A DNA stretch of 64,000 nt from Guyanagaster necrorhizus (GCF_019112545.1 NW_025064885.1:571053-635052), one strand, 5' to 3'; numbered from the stretch's first letter, positions 35,984-46,852 are shown. The notes: a model not told the origin generated them from the letters alone. Numbers and translations: made by a program.

Positions 35984-38192
35984 CTAGTTCATTCCCTCTT
36001 CTTGTTCCAGATCCAGAACACTACATAGAAGTTTAAAAAAGTTGGTCGAGGAAGATTGAAAATAGTCATACCACTCTTCGGAGTTCATTTCGGCTGGTTT
36101 ATATGTCGAAAACACGAATGAGCTGCCGACAAAGCTGCCTGGGTTGAAAACATGACATCCGGTGTATGTTACCTTGTACCTGTCGTACTTGTCCGCAAGA
36201 ATGAGCTACACAAAATGTCAGTTAATGTGCGTTCAAGGAATAAGTACAAAAACCGGTACCGCGGTTGGGAGAGGATACAGTCGTAAAGAGTGATCAAAGT
36301 CGGATAGCGTTGGCTGTACATTGTTAATGAGTGGGCTAAGGTGCCCTTGGTCCAGGATAGATTGAACGAGCTAAATCCCTTCATGAGCAAAATACCCTAC
36401 AGTATCTAAGATAGGCCAGAGCTTACGAATCGTTTTAGATCGTCACTACGCGCGTCAGGTTTAACGCCAACGACATTTCTCAACATCTTCGACATGCAGT
36501 CTTCTCTGAAGATTACAATCTCCTGGTTGAAAAACTTGATTCTACAAGGGTTGGTGGCAAAATGCGCCCTTGGAATCTTGGATTTCAGTCGTGAAACAAA
36601 GGAGGAAACCAAGGCTCTTCTGGGTAACACGGAATTCCCAGTTATATCGCGAGGACCCGGAACAAATACAAAGTGTGTCGTCCTCGTTAATGAAGGATAA
36701 GAAGCAATCAGATCAGCCAATGCATCAAAATTGTCTAAACATGTATCAGGGACAGATGCGTAGAATAGATAGGAGGCTACCTTGATATCGCTGTATGTCG
36801 CGGCTATTGCCATGGGATATAGACCGGCTGCTAAAATTACCACAAAGAACAATAACTTTTGGGATGAAGCTGTTCTCTATACAGTTGTCGAACATCTTTT
36901 GTAGGCCAGGAAGGGTTTGTGGGTGATCCAACCACACATCTGACAAAAAGAAAAAATGGAGATCGGACAACTCATCCCTGATACGAATGGCAAATTGGCC
37001 CTGAGAAGAACCATCAGGATGTGATGTACCAAGTCAAAATGTGACTTACGTCTTCAAGAAGGGATGTAGCACCTTTTCCCATAAAGTCGATATGCCCATA
37101 TATTGATCTGGGTTTTCGTCAATTCATGAGATGTTATAAACGATGGATGAGAACAGACCTAGCCGTTTCGCGAGGTTCGCAAGGGGGTTGACCTATGGCG
37201 ATGATCTCCAAAGTCGCGTCCTCCGTGTATTCGCCTTCAACAAGAGCAAAGCATCCTTCAGTGAACAGGCCCTCGCCAGGCTCATCCTGTCAAGATCTCC
37301 GTTTCTCGGTCTGTAAGGCAATCGAGTAACGAAAGGCTTGGCTTACCAGCCTCGAAAAGTCCAGCTCAACCGAACCGTCTGCATCTTCTATACACAGCGT
37401 CCCTTCCTTGGAATGTGTTAGCATTCCCAGTATCAAAAACCGTTCCCCTGCCCGTCCAAGCAATTGTTTTGTTGATTTGAGCTGCACCGAATGATATTTT
37501 AGGAAATACAGACGCTTTTCGAGACGTAAGTGATAACATACCGTAACCAACCGGTCGCGATCTCCCGAAGGCAATGTTGACGGCGCAAAATGCTCGTTGC
37601 GAAGGACACATTGCTTGATAACATGCAGGCGGTCTCGTACAGCCGAAACGCGTGACTCAGGCGATGCCGACACAGTCAGAGGTGTATTTACCCTAAAAAT
37701 TCGTTAGCAGGAAGCGAGATAGTTGTCCAGTACGCGCACCGCTCAAAGGTCCCTCTCTCTATGGACCAGTGCCACAGAGGCATCTCAAATGCATCAATGA
37801 TAAAAAGGTGGCTTTCTGGATCAATGGTATCGACTTCCACTTCCGATCCTTGGTCTTGATCCTGGAAAGATTCGTAGACCCGACGCAGGACCTCGACAGA
37901 CACTTTCATTGCCGCATCTATGCCCACAACCATCATTGCGATGTCGAAAATGTTGTTGCCCTGGACTCACCATCCTGTTTATTATATTCCTTCGCTATCG
38001 TATCAATAGAAGACTCGATTTCTTCCTCGTCTATCTCATTCTCGTCCAATATCTCCTCTAGAAGGTCCAAGGCGTCTGGTCCAAGAGAATTGCTGTATTT
38101 GCGAAAGACCTTGGTACTGGATTAGTGTAAGGCTGCGGTACAAAATGAGGGGTCCGTACCTTGATAATCGCTCTCTGTCGTGCATCTGCCAT
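35984..38192 (-). CDS. DPB2: DNA polymerase epsilon subunit B
   Basis: Dpb2 is the essential non-catalytic subunit of DNA polymerase epsilon; it links the polymerase to the CMG helicase (GINS) for leading-strand replication in the nucleus. Start [15 protein letters not shown] (ATG 38192) with the N-terminal helical domain; OB-fold region with [19 protein letters not shown] and [15 protein letters not shown]; the inactive calcineurin-like phosphodiesterase domain with [23 protein letters not shown] and [11 protein letters not shown]; then [18 protein letters not shown] and [10 protein letters not shown] near the end. The last exon encodes [12 protein letters not shown] (intron GTATGA...TGTAG), stop 35984-35986. 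About ten exons. Two ACGCGT boxes lie just upstream. Confidence 0.95.
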
Positions 38193-38201
38193 GGAAGTTG
38201 A

Positions 38202-38207
38202 ACGCGT
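38202..38207. promoter_or_regulatory. MCB box (ACGCGT), DPB2-proximal
   Basis: Palindromic ACGCGT 10 bp upstream of the DPB2 ATG. This is the MluI cell-cycle box bound by MBF (Mbp1/Swi6 type), which drives G1/S genes including polymerase epsilon subunits in yeasts. Confidence 0.55.
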
Positions 38208-38251
38208 TTTGCTGACCGTGAAGGTGAGAAGCAAAATCGGCAGGGTAGCCC

Positions 38252-38265
38252 CACGTGCTACGCGT
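38252..38265. promoter_or_regulatory. CACGTG followed by MCB box (ACGCGT)
   Basis: CACGTG at 38252-38257 and ACGCGT at 38260-38265, 68 bp upstream of DPB2 and 42 bp upstream of the PHAF1-family ATG, inside the 114-bp divergent spacer. Confidence 0.55.
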
Positions 38266-38306
38266 CACTACCGTTTACGGCGATCCACGACTTGTCCCCT
38301 TACCAC

Positions 38307-39794
38307 ATGTTCGCTGTGCTAGACATCGATATTCGTCCGGGGATAGGACTGGGGATCTTCGAGATTGGTTTGTCTTCTGCTTCTCAACGATGGCTCTCCT
38401 TGACTTAGCCAACGATGCAGGCTCATCGCTGTGGAGCGTCCTAGATATGCTTCGGAGAATGCAGACCACCTTTCCGCAAGTCGACATTAAATATGATCCC
38501 GACGGTTCGTCTACAACTCCAATCGTGCTGCATCTACGGCCCCACTTGGATCTCTTGTTTTCTGGAAAGCACCAACGTCTTCGAACAATCTGTCTACGTA
38601 AACTACGAGACCCTAATCCTCCCCTGACCCTTCGCTACAAGGATGCATCAATTTTGTCTTCAGACAAAGTGCTTCGGAAAGTTGATGTCCGACGTTTCTT
38701 TGGACCCACATATCCCGGCGATGACTTGCGATATCCGGGACTATGGTTCAGTTTCGACGAGGATGGAATAACTGAAGGAATCAAAGCAGTTCAATCCGAC
38801 GATAGGACGCAAGAGGTGAAGCGAGTGTTCATTTCTCAAAAAGAAACGAACAAAGATCAAGCCGATGCCTTGGACGAAGTTCAGGAATGCCCCATCATGG
38901 ATGGCGATGTTGCTTTGGCCGTCGTGAAAGTAAGGCCGAGTTTTACTTCTTCGCATGTATTTCTGAATTCTTGGCCAGGTAAAGGATGGTGTTACACTTC
39001 ATTTTCATCCTTTAGGTTCAAAAACATTGCACGTCCGGATAGGTCAGACAACTGCACAGGACCTCAACATTGGACTCGGGCCGCCACTTCGCGTACACCA
39101 TAAGGAAGATGAGCGAATGTCTATACATTCAAGCAACCAAATCTCTGATCTTGGTACAGAGACCGGATGTATGTTCGCCTTTTATATGTCATTCTCTCCG
39201 TCAGTGCTGACTTGAAATCAGATTTCTACAACTATTTCCACCACGGATTGGACTTTCTTATTTCCAGTACAAGCCATGTTGTTCAGAAAATTGTCCTACA
39301 CACAAATATCGTACGCCCACCAGCCGTGACCTTCTTCAGTAATTCATTATATGTTCAGCCAGGATCGCCCCTATTTCAACGTTACAAAAGATGCAACTGG
39401 GAAATAGAAAGCTCCCCAGAGGATGACGAAGACGGTGAACATACACATTTTTCTGTTTTCCGTCTATGTTTGACCCTCATCCAGACAGTCCGCCGCGAAA
39501 GCGTTTCTATGATAGGGTAACCCTCCGTGTGACATTTCTTTCCACTTTTGCTCTAACCATATTGACCAGTTCGAGACGATAAGCCACTTCCTCAGTCCAC
39601 ATGAAACCCCGCCTTCAATGCTGTTAGATCGCACAGACGACGAGGAATCTATTACGCTACCAAGTTCAACGACCCGTCGTGAGTGCACCACTAAAGTTTC
39701 TATGCTCTTCCTGACACCGTTAGTTCATGGTTACGATGGTATCATCCTGGAGGTGACAGAACCCTCGCAGGTTGTGTCTGTCATGCTCTTTTGA
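38307..39794 (+). CDS. PHAF1 (C16orf70/UPF0183) family protein
   Basis: Homologues of human PHAF1/MYTHO bind phagophore membranes or act in trafficking; the fungal role is unknown. Exon 1 (38307-38367) encodes MFAVLDIDIRPGIGLGIFEIG, and splicing 38368-38420 joins it to SSLWSVLDMLRRMQ, rebuilding the family start (DVRPGxGLGxFxLGxSLW). Further motifs: PIVLHLRPHLDLLFSG, QRLRTICL, FFGPTYPGDDLRYPGLWFSF and LHFHPLGSKTLHVRIGQT. The middle and C-terminal parts contain FYNYFHHGLDFLIS, KIVLHTN, PGSPLFQRYKRCNWEI and LVHGYDGIILEVTEPSQV. Stop 39792-39794. An in-frame ATG within intron 1 (about 38390) could mislead gene finders. Divergent from DPB2. Confidence 0.9.
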
Positions 39795-39909
39795 AAGCAA
39801 GCACCACTTATCATACCTTCTGTACTTTTATCCTTCGTTGCTGTATTATATGCGCGACGGTGTCAATAGTCTTAGGGAAATCGAGCTCCATTTTTCCCCG
39901 AGACATTAT

Positions 39910-40481
39910 TTATAGATGAATACCAGCTTCGTTGGCGCTCTCTGCTACAATACCATTCGTCTGATCTCCAGCTACAAGGTCCCCTCTCCGTTGGATGTCG
40001 TGTTCAGCGGGAATGCTGTTAGAAGGAGCCACGTTGTAATGGCTGCCTGTAATCATTCCTTTCTCAGCTAGGGCCATTCTCAAGATGCCTATACGCTCCT
40101 CCTGCGATCCACTAGCGTTGTATATCAATCAGACACACCTTGACCGACCGACACAGGACAACGCACATTACAGTCTCATTCTCCTCGAGAGCTTTCTCTA
40201 TTTCAACATCCTGGTCGTTAGGATTCTCTGTTATATGCTGCCCAAGGAGTTCCTGGGTTTCACGGAGATGCTGAAGTGAGTTCTGCAGCCGGACGATTTC
40301 TGCATCGATTAAAATGGGCCAATCCATGATAGCACATAGTTGTGAATCAACCTTCAGTGATCACAGGAATATCCAACTGGATCGCCTGGTTTAAGGTAAA
40401 TGGCTGGGCATAACGAGGAGTGTACTCCATGAAAGTAAAGTGTAAGGCGCGCCAGTTCGTGTTACCGTTTTCGGAAGCCAT
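39910..40481 (-). CDS. small coiled-coil protein, TMA17-like (tentative)
   Basis: Exons 40481-40352, 40299-40172 and 40101-39910 give 149 aa; all three joins keep frame with GT-AG introns of 52 and 70 nt. The start MASENGNTNWRALHFTF leads to RYAQPFTLNQAIQLDIP and then to a coiled coil, EEIVRLQNSLQHLRETQELL, followed by EIEKALEENET and EERIGILRMALAEKG. The order 'helix with N-S-L/I-x-HL, acidic linker, E-NE, second helix' resembles yeast Tma17/Adc17, a proteasome base assembly chaperone. Similarity is by eye and weak; other small helical hairpin chaperones are possible. Tail Asp/Gly-rich, disordered. Same strand as the SDT1-like gene, 64 bp downstream of its stop. Confidence 0.6.
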
Positions 40482-40544
40482 CACCAGCTTACATGCACGG
40501 TCTCTAGAAATTGTAGAAAGGTATAGATACATGTATATGGTATT

Positions 40545-41588
40545 TCAAGAAGTAAATATGTCTGCCCATACTGTCCTCAATTCTTTCAAGTCGCTTATAA
40601 CAACTACTCCATTATCTGCGCCACCATTTGTGCTACTGGTAATTTGCTGGACCTTGCCACCTTCGACGTGGTTTAAGCCATGCTCGCAAAAGTGCACACA
40701 GTTTTTCCAGCCGAGAGCGCGCGCCGCATCAACATTGCGTCTATTGTCATCTACAAAGAAACATTTCGAGGGATCGGACACGTTTGCTTGTCTAAGAGCC
40801 TATTCAAGTCAGCACACTCTTTGGTGAACTTATGGTAATTCGTAACTTACTTTGTGGTAGTATTCAGGCTCTGGTTTGCTGATAAGATCTTTCTCCGCGT
40901 AATCGCAAAAGACGAGGCCTTCAATTTGATCATGGAGATTGAGAATTCGAAGAACACGCTCTGCATGCTAGGAAAAGAATATCAAACGGTAATCACGACA
41001 TTGGTACGAGGTAAGACCCACTGGACGATATGCATTAGTTAAAGCCCACACACGTGCTTTGCTCCGATCTATGTCTTCAAAGAGTTTGCGAAGGAAGGGG
41101 TCGGGCTCTATCATCTCTTCGAGAGGCAGTGAACCATCGCACTTTTCGTCAAAATCTAACGGGTCTGTGCAGGATAAGCCCACAAGTCCAAGCCCAATCA
41201 AAGCAAGCACAAACCTACGGCGTGATGCCGGACCAATCCAGCCAGTGCAAGTCCATATTGTGTATAATATCTCAAGTGTAGCTCAGAGGCCTCCTTGTCA
41301 TCTAAGCCCAAGGTCAAAAAGTAGGCTGAGAGTGTGTTAGGCCTCAATCAGCATTCCGATGAGGAACATGCCGTGAATTCTCTTGCCCATGGCCCGGGAC
41401 ACATCAGCACTGTGGGAGTGTCAGCCTGCCGAAAAGGACCCAGAATGTGTTCATAGACGCTCCTAGTGGAATACAAGGTATTGTCTATGTCAAACCATAC
41501 GATGTAACGATCGTCTGAGAGAAATGATGATCAGAGACGAGTGCACGGATGGAGGCAGTCAACGCTTGCCTTCCGAGTCTGTGGACAT
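40545..41588 (-). CDS. SDT1: HAD-superfamily pyrimidine 5'-nucleotidase (SDT1/PHM8 type)
   Basis: Hydrolyses pyrimidine (and related) nucleoside monophosphates. HAD motif I is IVWFDIDNTLYS; motif II lies in RVWALTNAYRPHAERVL; motif III/IV are Lys in KDLISKPEPEYY and KCFFVDDNRRNVDAARALGW. C-terminus VVVISDLKELRTVWADIFTS, stop 40545-40547. Exon 1 is only 19 nt of coding (41588-41570, MSTDSE) and joins exon 2 (from 41514, DDRYIVWFD) through an intron that begins GC (GAAG|GCAAGC) and ends CTCTCAG. A TGA sits in frame just upstream of exon 2, so the protein cannot start without that intron. Roughly 280 aa over several exons. Confidence 0.88.
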
Positions 41589-42112
41589 GGCTGTTGAGGA
41601 TAAGATGCAAGATATTACGGAGACCCCTTTGGTCCTTGAGATGGGCAGCTTGCGTTGGAAGATGATGGCTTTCGTAAGATCTTTAGTGCTGAGTCATACG
41701 ATCATCAATGATTACATTGATAATGATTCGTGGTAAAGGAAAATTGAACCGAATGGTTCTCGTCAACAGAAGGTTTTTCACCCTAGATGACGCTTGTTCG
41801 CTGTGAGTGGTACGAGACAACATATGTGAAGTAGGTTTCCTACCGGCTCAACGAGAGTGAGAAATGCTAGTATTTACAATACCTAGTTGGCGCAGAGGCG
41901 GCTCTCGACACTTGTCGTCCGAGATCCCCGAAGATCACGTGTAACAAGGAAGTTGTGACGGCAAATCCCGTAACTGTACAGTTATCGGATAGTGCCGAAC
42001 TCGCATGGACAACAACAGGACTACAATTATCGGCATCGGCCTCAACGACCTCAAGACAAAGTGCGTATCGTTAAGATGTTTGACTTGCCGCTACTGAAAG
42101 GATCCGTTGTAG
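41589..42112. other. intergenic, divergent SDT1/RPL6 promoter region
   Basis: 524 bp. Holds a CACGTG at 41936-41941, 172 bp upstream of the RPL6 ATG, and a probable 5'-UTR intron of RPL6 ending TTGTAG directly before the ATG (donor likely GTGCGT at about 42061). The plus-strand ORF 41524-41736 overlaps SDT1 exon 1 and shows no coding signal. Confidence 0.5.
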
Positions 42113-42884
42113 ATGGCCAGAAGTAAAGAACTCGTCCCCCATATCGGCCGTCTCTCGCGCTCAAAACTCGCTGCCAAGCGGGGTCTTTACAAGGGACTGA
42201 AAAAGTCGGGGAAGCCTACTGTTGACACCCCCCCCGAGACCGTGGAGAAGACCATTGGTGGTGACAAGAACGGTGGGAAGCGTCTTGTCCCAACATCGAA
42301 GGCTCCTCGTTTCTACCCTGCTGAGGACGTCTCCCAACCCAAAAAGAGCCGCAAAACCCCCAAGCCAACACAACTTCGTGGCTCCATAACTCCCGGTACT
42401 GTTTTGATTCTGTTGGCTGGAAGATTCCGGGGAAAGAGGGTTGTGTTCTTGAAGCAGTTGGATAGCGGGCTTTTGCTGGTGACGGGTCCGTTCAAGATTA
42501 ATGGTGTGCCATTGCGACGGGTCAATCAGGCATATGTGATTGCTACGTCTACCCACATTGATATCTCCAAAGTCAACGTTCGTCCGCTTTTTTTAAAAAA
42601 ATCTGCTTTTATGAACTCTCACGGCTTTGCAGTTGGATGGCAAATTCAATGACAAATACTTTGCGAAGACTGACTCCAAAGGTGTTGTCTCTGCTGAGGC
42701 CGAGTTCTTTGAGGAGGGAAAACCCAAGGCGAAGGCGGCTCTTCCTGAATCAAAGACAGCTGACCAGAAGGCTGTCGACGATGCTATCATTGTATCCGTC
42801 AAGAAGACGAGCAACCTGGCCAAGTATTTGGCAGCAAGCTGGGGTCTATCGAAGGGCCAGTTCCCTCACCAGCTGGTATTTTAG
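42113..42884 (+). CDS. RPL6: 60S ribosomal protein eL6
   Basis: Component of the cytosolic large ribosomal subunit. Exons 42113-42577 and 42633-42884 give 238 aa. Basic N-terminal extension, then the eL6 core: [59 protein letters not shown]-terminal segment [10 protein letters not shown] to [16 protein letters not shown]. The ATG directly follows a 3' splice site (GTTGTAG|ATGG), implying a 5'-UTR intron, common in ribosomal protein genes. Codon use is strongly biased. Full family length. Confidence 0.97.
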
Positions 42885-43063
42885 ATGTAGCACAAGTTGG
42901 GGCTGCCGTTAGGGGCGGGCGAGGGCTTAAGACTTGACTATGTTATATGTTACATCTATGATGATACATGCACGCCGCCGTTTGAAAGCCAAATTCACTA
43001 GCGCCCAGTAAAGGAAAAAGTACCAAATTGTTGGCGTTGTGACACATGTGACAGCCGTGTTCT

Positions 43064-44130
43064 ATGTTTCGTACATGCCATCGTGGTCTGCGTCTCTCCA
43101 GTCATCCTCACCATCGCTTTCGAGCACTGGCTCCCAGGCGCGACTTATCCTCCGTCGCCAATAGTTTTCTTGACTTTGCCACTGCCATTCCATACCCTGC
43201 ATCCTTCCCTCCTTACTCCTCGACAATCATCCTCGTCACCGTTCTAACGCGTATTGCCGTGCTACCAATCGCAGCATGGGTATGCGAGTCCACTCCCCCT
43301 CCAAAACGACAGAAGTAACACAAATGTACAGGGAAATAATCGCATGCTTCGCTACCAACAGCTCGTAATTCCCCAAATCGAAAAACGGAAACCGTATATC
43401 TGGCAGGAAGAGCTGATCAAGATGAGAAAGGATGGCTTTCGTGGAGACAAGGAAGAAGCTCGCAAACTTCTTTCCAAACGCATACAACCTATTGTGGGTG
43501 CCTGCAAATGCTGGGTTGCAGCATGCATTGACATTGAACAGTTCAAAGGTCTTGAAAAGCAGCTGTGCAAAGCGTATCGCTGCCAAAAGATACCTACCAT
43601 GGTTGTGCCTCCGCTCTCCCAGATGGCACTGTTCTTTCCTCTGTCAATTTTCTTTGGCGGTGTCGCTGCCGACCCGTTCTCTGGCTTTGACGCAGAATCA
43701 TTCATGACGCTGACCAGCCTATCACTCCCTGACGAAACCCTTACAGTACCCATCCTCGTCGGTCTTATTACCATGGCCAATGTTGAGTCCAGCACTTGGT
43801 TCATGACGGTAACCGAGAAACAGGCTGTCGCGCAAAGGGAACAGCAGCGGAAGGATGCAGCCTCGAAGGGGGTTCATCATATCGTACCTGCAAACGGTAT
43901 CAAGCAGGCCTTACGCGTCGTGTCTGTCTTACGTATAGTCTTTGCTGCGCAGGTATCAGGTGTACGTGTCTCTTTCTAATCATCAAACTATGCGTGCCTA
44001 TATACCGTCGTAGGCTGTTGCCTTGTACTGGGCCACTTCTTCCTTGTGTGGCCTGTTCCAGACTTGGTTCATGGAGTCTCTTCGTCGACGTAAACTCGGC
44101 CCATCCCCATCCAACAACAAGGGAATATAG
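43064..44130 (+). CDS. COX18: mitochondrial inner-membrane insertase, COX18/OXA1 family
   Basis: Inserts membrane segments (for Cox18, the C-terminal domain of Cox2) into the mitochondrial inner membrane. N-terminus is a good presequence, rich in Arg/His/Ser and without acidic residues (MFRTCHRGLRLSSHPHHRFR). First helix YSSTIILVTVLTRIAVLPIAAW; after an intron (GTATGC...TACAG) the matrix loop NNRMLRYQQLVIPQIEKRK; then PTMVVPPLSQMALFFPLSIFFGG, LTVPILVGLITMANVE, and after the last intron AVALYWATSSLCGLFQTWFM, the YidC/Oxa1 last-helix signature. Tail RRRKLGPSPSNNKGI. A 48-nt in-frame GT-AG segment (43494-43541) is probably also an intron. I favour Cox18 over Oxa1 because of the short C-terminal tail. 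Confidence 0.82.
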
Positions 44131-44499
44131 CCAAACTTTGGAGGGCCAACACGATGTGAGTCTAGGACCTTATTCTTGGGGATGAAAATAAAAGTGGTAT
44201 AGAGGGACCCGCTTTCTGGTTCTCCGGAGAGCTGGAGCTTCATGAGAATGTCTTGATCTAATATGACCTATCCCCCTTCTCTTTCCTCTAATGAATAATC
44301 CCTGACGCTCTGCTTCAGACCGTCTGCTCTTGTCTTACACCCAGATCTCTTTCCTGTCGGAGAAGAACATCGACTCCGAGCTCAGGGTGGCAAAGACAAC
44401 CTTTCGTCAGAGGAAAATGTGACGTATCTAGAATGAAATAAGTATAGATAGATAGTCGCGTTTACAAAGCTAATACAAGGATATCTGTCCAGTACACAC
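44131..44499. other. intergenic, convergent COX18/CENP-A
   Basis: 369 bp between two stops; AT-rich 3' flanks with a short ATAGATAGATAG repeat near 44443-44454. No gene, tRNA or mobile element seen. Confidence 0.4.
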
Positions 44500-45134
44500 T
44501 TAGGCCATGCCACCCCACGGACCGCGTATCCGTCGTGCTAGTTGGATGTCTCTTTGCATAATGGTGACCCGCTTGGCATGGAGTGCACACAAATTACTGA
44601 AGAACAGAATTATTAGCAGAGGCAACCACTGAGACGTGGTCATTACTGACGCATCCTCAAACAAATGGACCAGAAAAGCCTCCGTGGCTTCTTGAAGAGC
44701 CAGTAAAGCAGTAGTCTGCCATCGAAGTTGGCCGGTGTCGTAGTTGTCGTTCAAATCCGTGGTCATATCAAGGGCAATTTCCCGGACCTGGATCATATGA
44801 GAGTAGGACAGCACATGACGGCGCAGAGACGCACCAGGCGAGAAAACGGTAGCTTTCGAAGCAACAGGTCCGTGCTCTTTTGATACTTTCGTATCTCCCG
44901 CAACGCGACCGTTCCAGGACGGAACCTATGAGGCTTTCGTGGGGGACCTTGGCCTACTAGAAATCAATAGAATTTCAATGTTGAAGTAGAAAGGGCAACT
45001 AGACCTTGTCCACCACGGGGGGCTGATCCACCTGTGCTTTTACGCGCAGTGGCCTTCGACCTCTTGGAAGCAGGTTCTGGAGAAGAGCCTGACGGCCGTT
45101 CCTTTCGTTTTGACGACTGAGCAGACGGAGCCAT
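44500..45134 (-). CDS. CSE4: centromeric histone H3 variant CENP-A/Cse4
   Basis: Replaces H3 in centromeric nucleosomes. Exons 45134-45005, 44956-44835, 44787-44651 and 44596-44500 give 161 aa. The basic N-tail (about 60 residues, [16 protein letters not shown]...) bears no resemblance to the conserved H3 tail. The fold domain is intact: [91 protein letters not shown]. Loop 1 is several residues longer than in canonical H3 (between MTTDL and LRWQ), the hallmark of CENP-A, and the LRWQ motif matches yeast Cse4. The acceptor of intron 1 could also be 3 nt further (CTAGTAG). Divergent from the GFD2-like gene. Confidence 0.95.
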
Positions 45135-45447
45135 GGTGAAAGAAAAAGACAAGGGGACAGATGAGGAACCAAGGCAAGCCACTTCGATCGTGGTTGGACT
45201 TGGTCCCAAAAAGGCAACACTCAGTCGCGTCTTGGACTCTTACCACCATCATCGCTGCAATAATCGAATCCATTCCATATCCTTTGAAAATAACAGATGC
45301 CTCAAGAAGTTCTGACAGGCGGGTACTATCGATACACAGATATCTGGTTCGACTGGTAAGATCGATGGGCTCGGTGGTGACAGTGTCAAAGAACACCTTT
45401 CCTACAGGGCGGAGAACAATACAACAGATCGTCCGCGATTAAAAGCG
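45135..45447. other. intergenic, divergent CENP-A/GFD2-like promoter
   Basis: 313 bp. One MCB-like hexamer TCGCGT at 45225-45230, about 90 bp upstream of the CENP-A start. Otherwise unremarkable. Confidence 0.4.
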
Positions 45448-46852
45448 ATGTTGGGTGAGTAATTCTTGTTTCTCGAATACTTTGCCTGATCAGTGGATAG
45501 CCCATGATTCCTTGGTGAGCCCCGATCATCCACTGCACATCGAAGGCGTGGAGGGCGTACAGCTGTACATGGGTACGCGTTTGCAGATTTGGACTTGGAG
45601 TGAGCCCCACATTGTGTGTCTAGGACAGCTTCATAATGGGGAGTCACGTATTCTGTTCTCCTCAAAACAAGTCGATTATGTGCGCTACTGGCTTGTGAGT
45701 GGCCATGTTGCCACATGCTACAATCTCACCCTCCTGTCCCTATAGCACGCCATGAAGCTCACGGAAAATATGGTTCCCCTTCCATATTCCAACTGCCTTC
45801 TTACCAAGGCTGATCTCAAGACCGTCTCCCCCGTAATTTACAAAACTGGAGGCGATCTCAAATTAGCCTGCACGGTACAGTCATGAGTTTCTTCCAGGAA
45901 AGAACTCACACATTTCTAGAATATGACCAAGTTTAACAAGCGTCTCAAGGGCTCAAACCCTCTCTTGATGTCCAGGCGCCTTGCCTTTGAACGTGTTCGC
46001 TCCTTCTGGGCGGAGAAAAAGGGTGTTTGGTGTGCAATGGATTTTGAAGGATGGGAGAGAGAACACGCTATGATAACAGAATTTGGGTGGAGCGTTGTTC
46101 GATGGGATAAAGGTGTAGAAGTGGCGGATCACGGCCATCTCAAGGTGAAGGAAGCCCTGAATTACAGGAATGGTGTATACGTGGCTGATAACCGTATGGT
46201 ATGCTCGCTGATTTTTTTTTTTTGCTTTTTCTCTGTTTGACCTTTCCATTAGAATTACGACTTTGGTGAAAGCCAGGTTATCTCCAAAAGAGAGCTCCCC
46301 AAGTTCATTGAGAAGATGATTCAAGATTTAGCGGAGTACGGTGCCATCTTCTTGGTCTTCCATGATAACTCCCAAGACATCAAGTGCGTATATTTCTTTG
46401 TGAACATGTCTCTTAAATGGTCTCTATCATGGCCTTAGGTACCTTCGACAGATCGAAGCCCCGATAGAGGGTTACTCTCACATACTGCCAGATGCCGTCC
46501 CTGAAACTGGCGTCTATGTGGTTGATACTGCAGACCTTTTTGGTGGTTTATTGGGTGAAGACTCGCCCGGAAATAAGCGTGGTCTTGAACAGATGTGCCA
46601 CCACCTCCTGGTCCCCACCCAACATCTCCACAATGCAGGAAACGATGCCTATGTAAGTTATCTTCTGAATAAGTTATGGGTTTTCTCGACATGCTGTTCT
46701 AGTACACTCTTACTGCATTAAAGTCAATGGCAACAGAAGGTCCTCTTGATGCTCAAAGAGAGAAGAGGTGGCCAAACCACACTGGTCCTCGCGGAGGCGT
46801 GAAAGTCGAGTTTACTGCAGAAGAGGAGGACAGCGACTCCGATTTCTACTAA
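45448..46852 (+). CDS. Gfd2/YDR514C-like DEDDh exonuclease-fold protein
   Basis: RNase H-like protein related to yeast Gfd2 (Good For full Dbp5 activity), linked to mRNA export; biochemical activity of the family is poorly known. The acidic residues of a DEDDh nuclease are present: VWCAMDFEGWERE (D, E), IFLVFHDNSQDI (D) and HNAGNDAYYTLTAL (H, D). N-terminal part includes HIEGVEGVQLYMGTRLQIW and the RYWLHAMKL helix; C-terminus RGGVKVEFTAEEEDSDSDFY. The first coding exon seems to be only 7 nt (45448-45454, ATGTTGG), joined through intron 45455-45500 to CCCATGATTCC, giving MLAHDSLVSPDHP. About six exons, some 360 aa. Confidence 0.75.

Noticed and set aside
38390..38420. ATG beginning MALLDLANDAG as the start of the PHAF1-family gene
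   Set aside because: It lies within intron 1; splicing 38368-38420 rebuilds the conserved N-terminus from the ATG at 38307.
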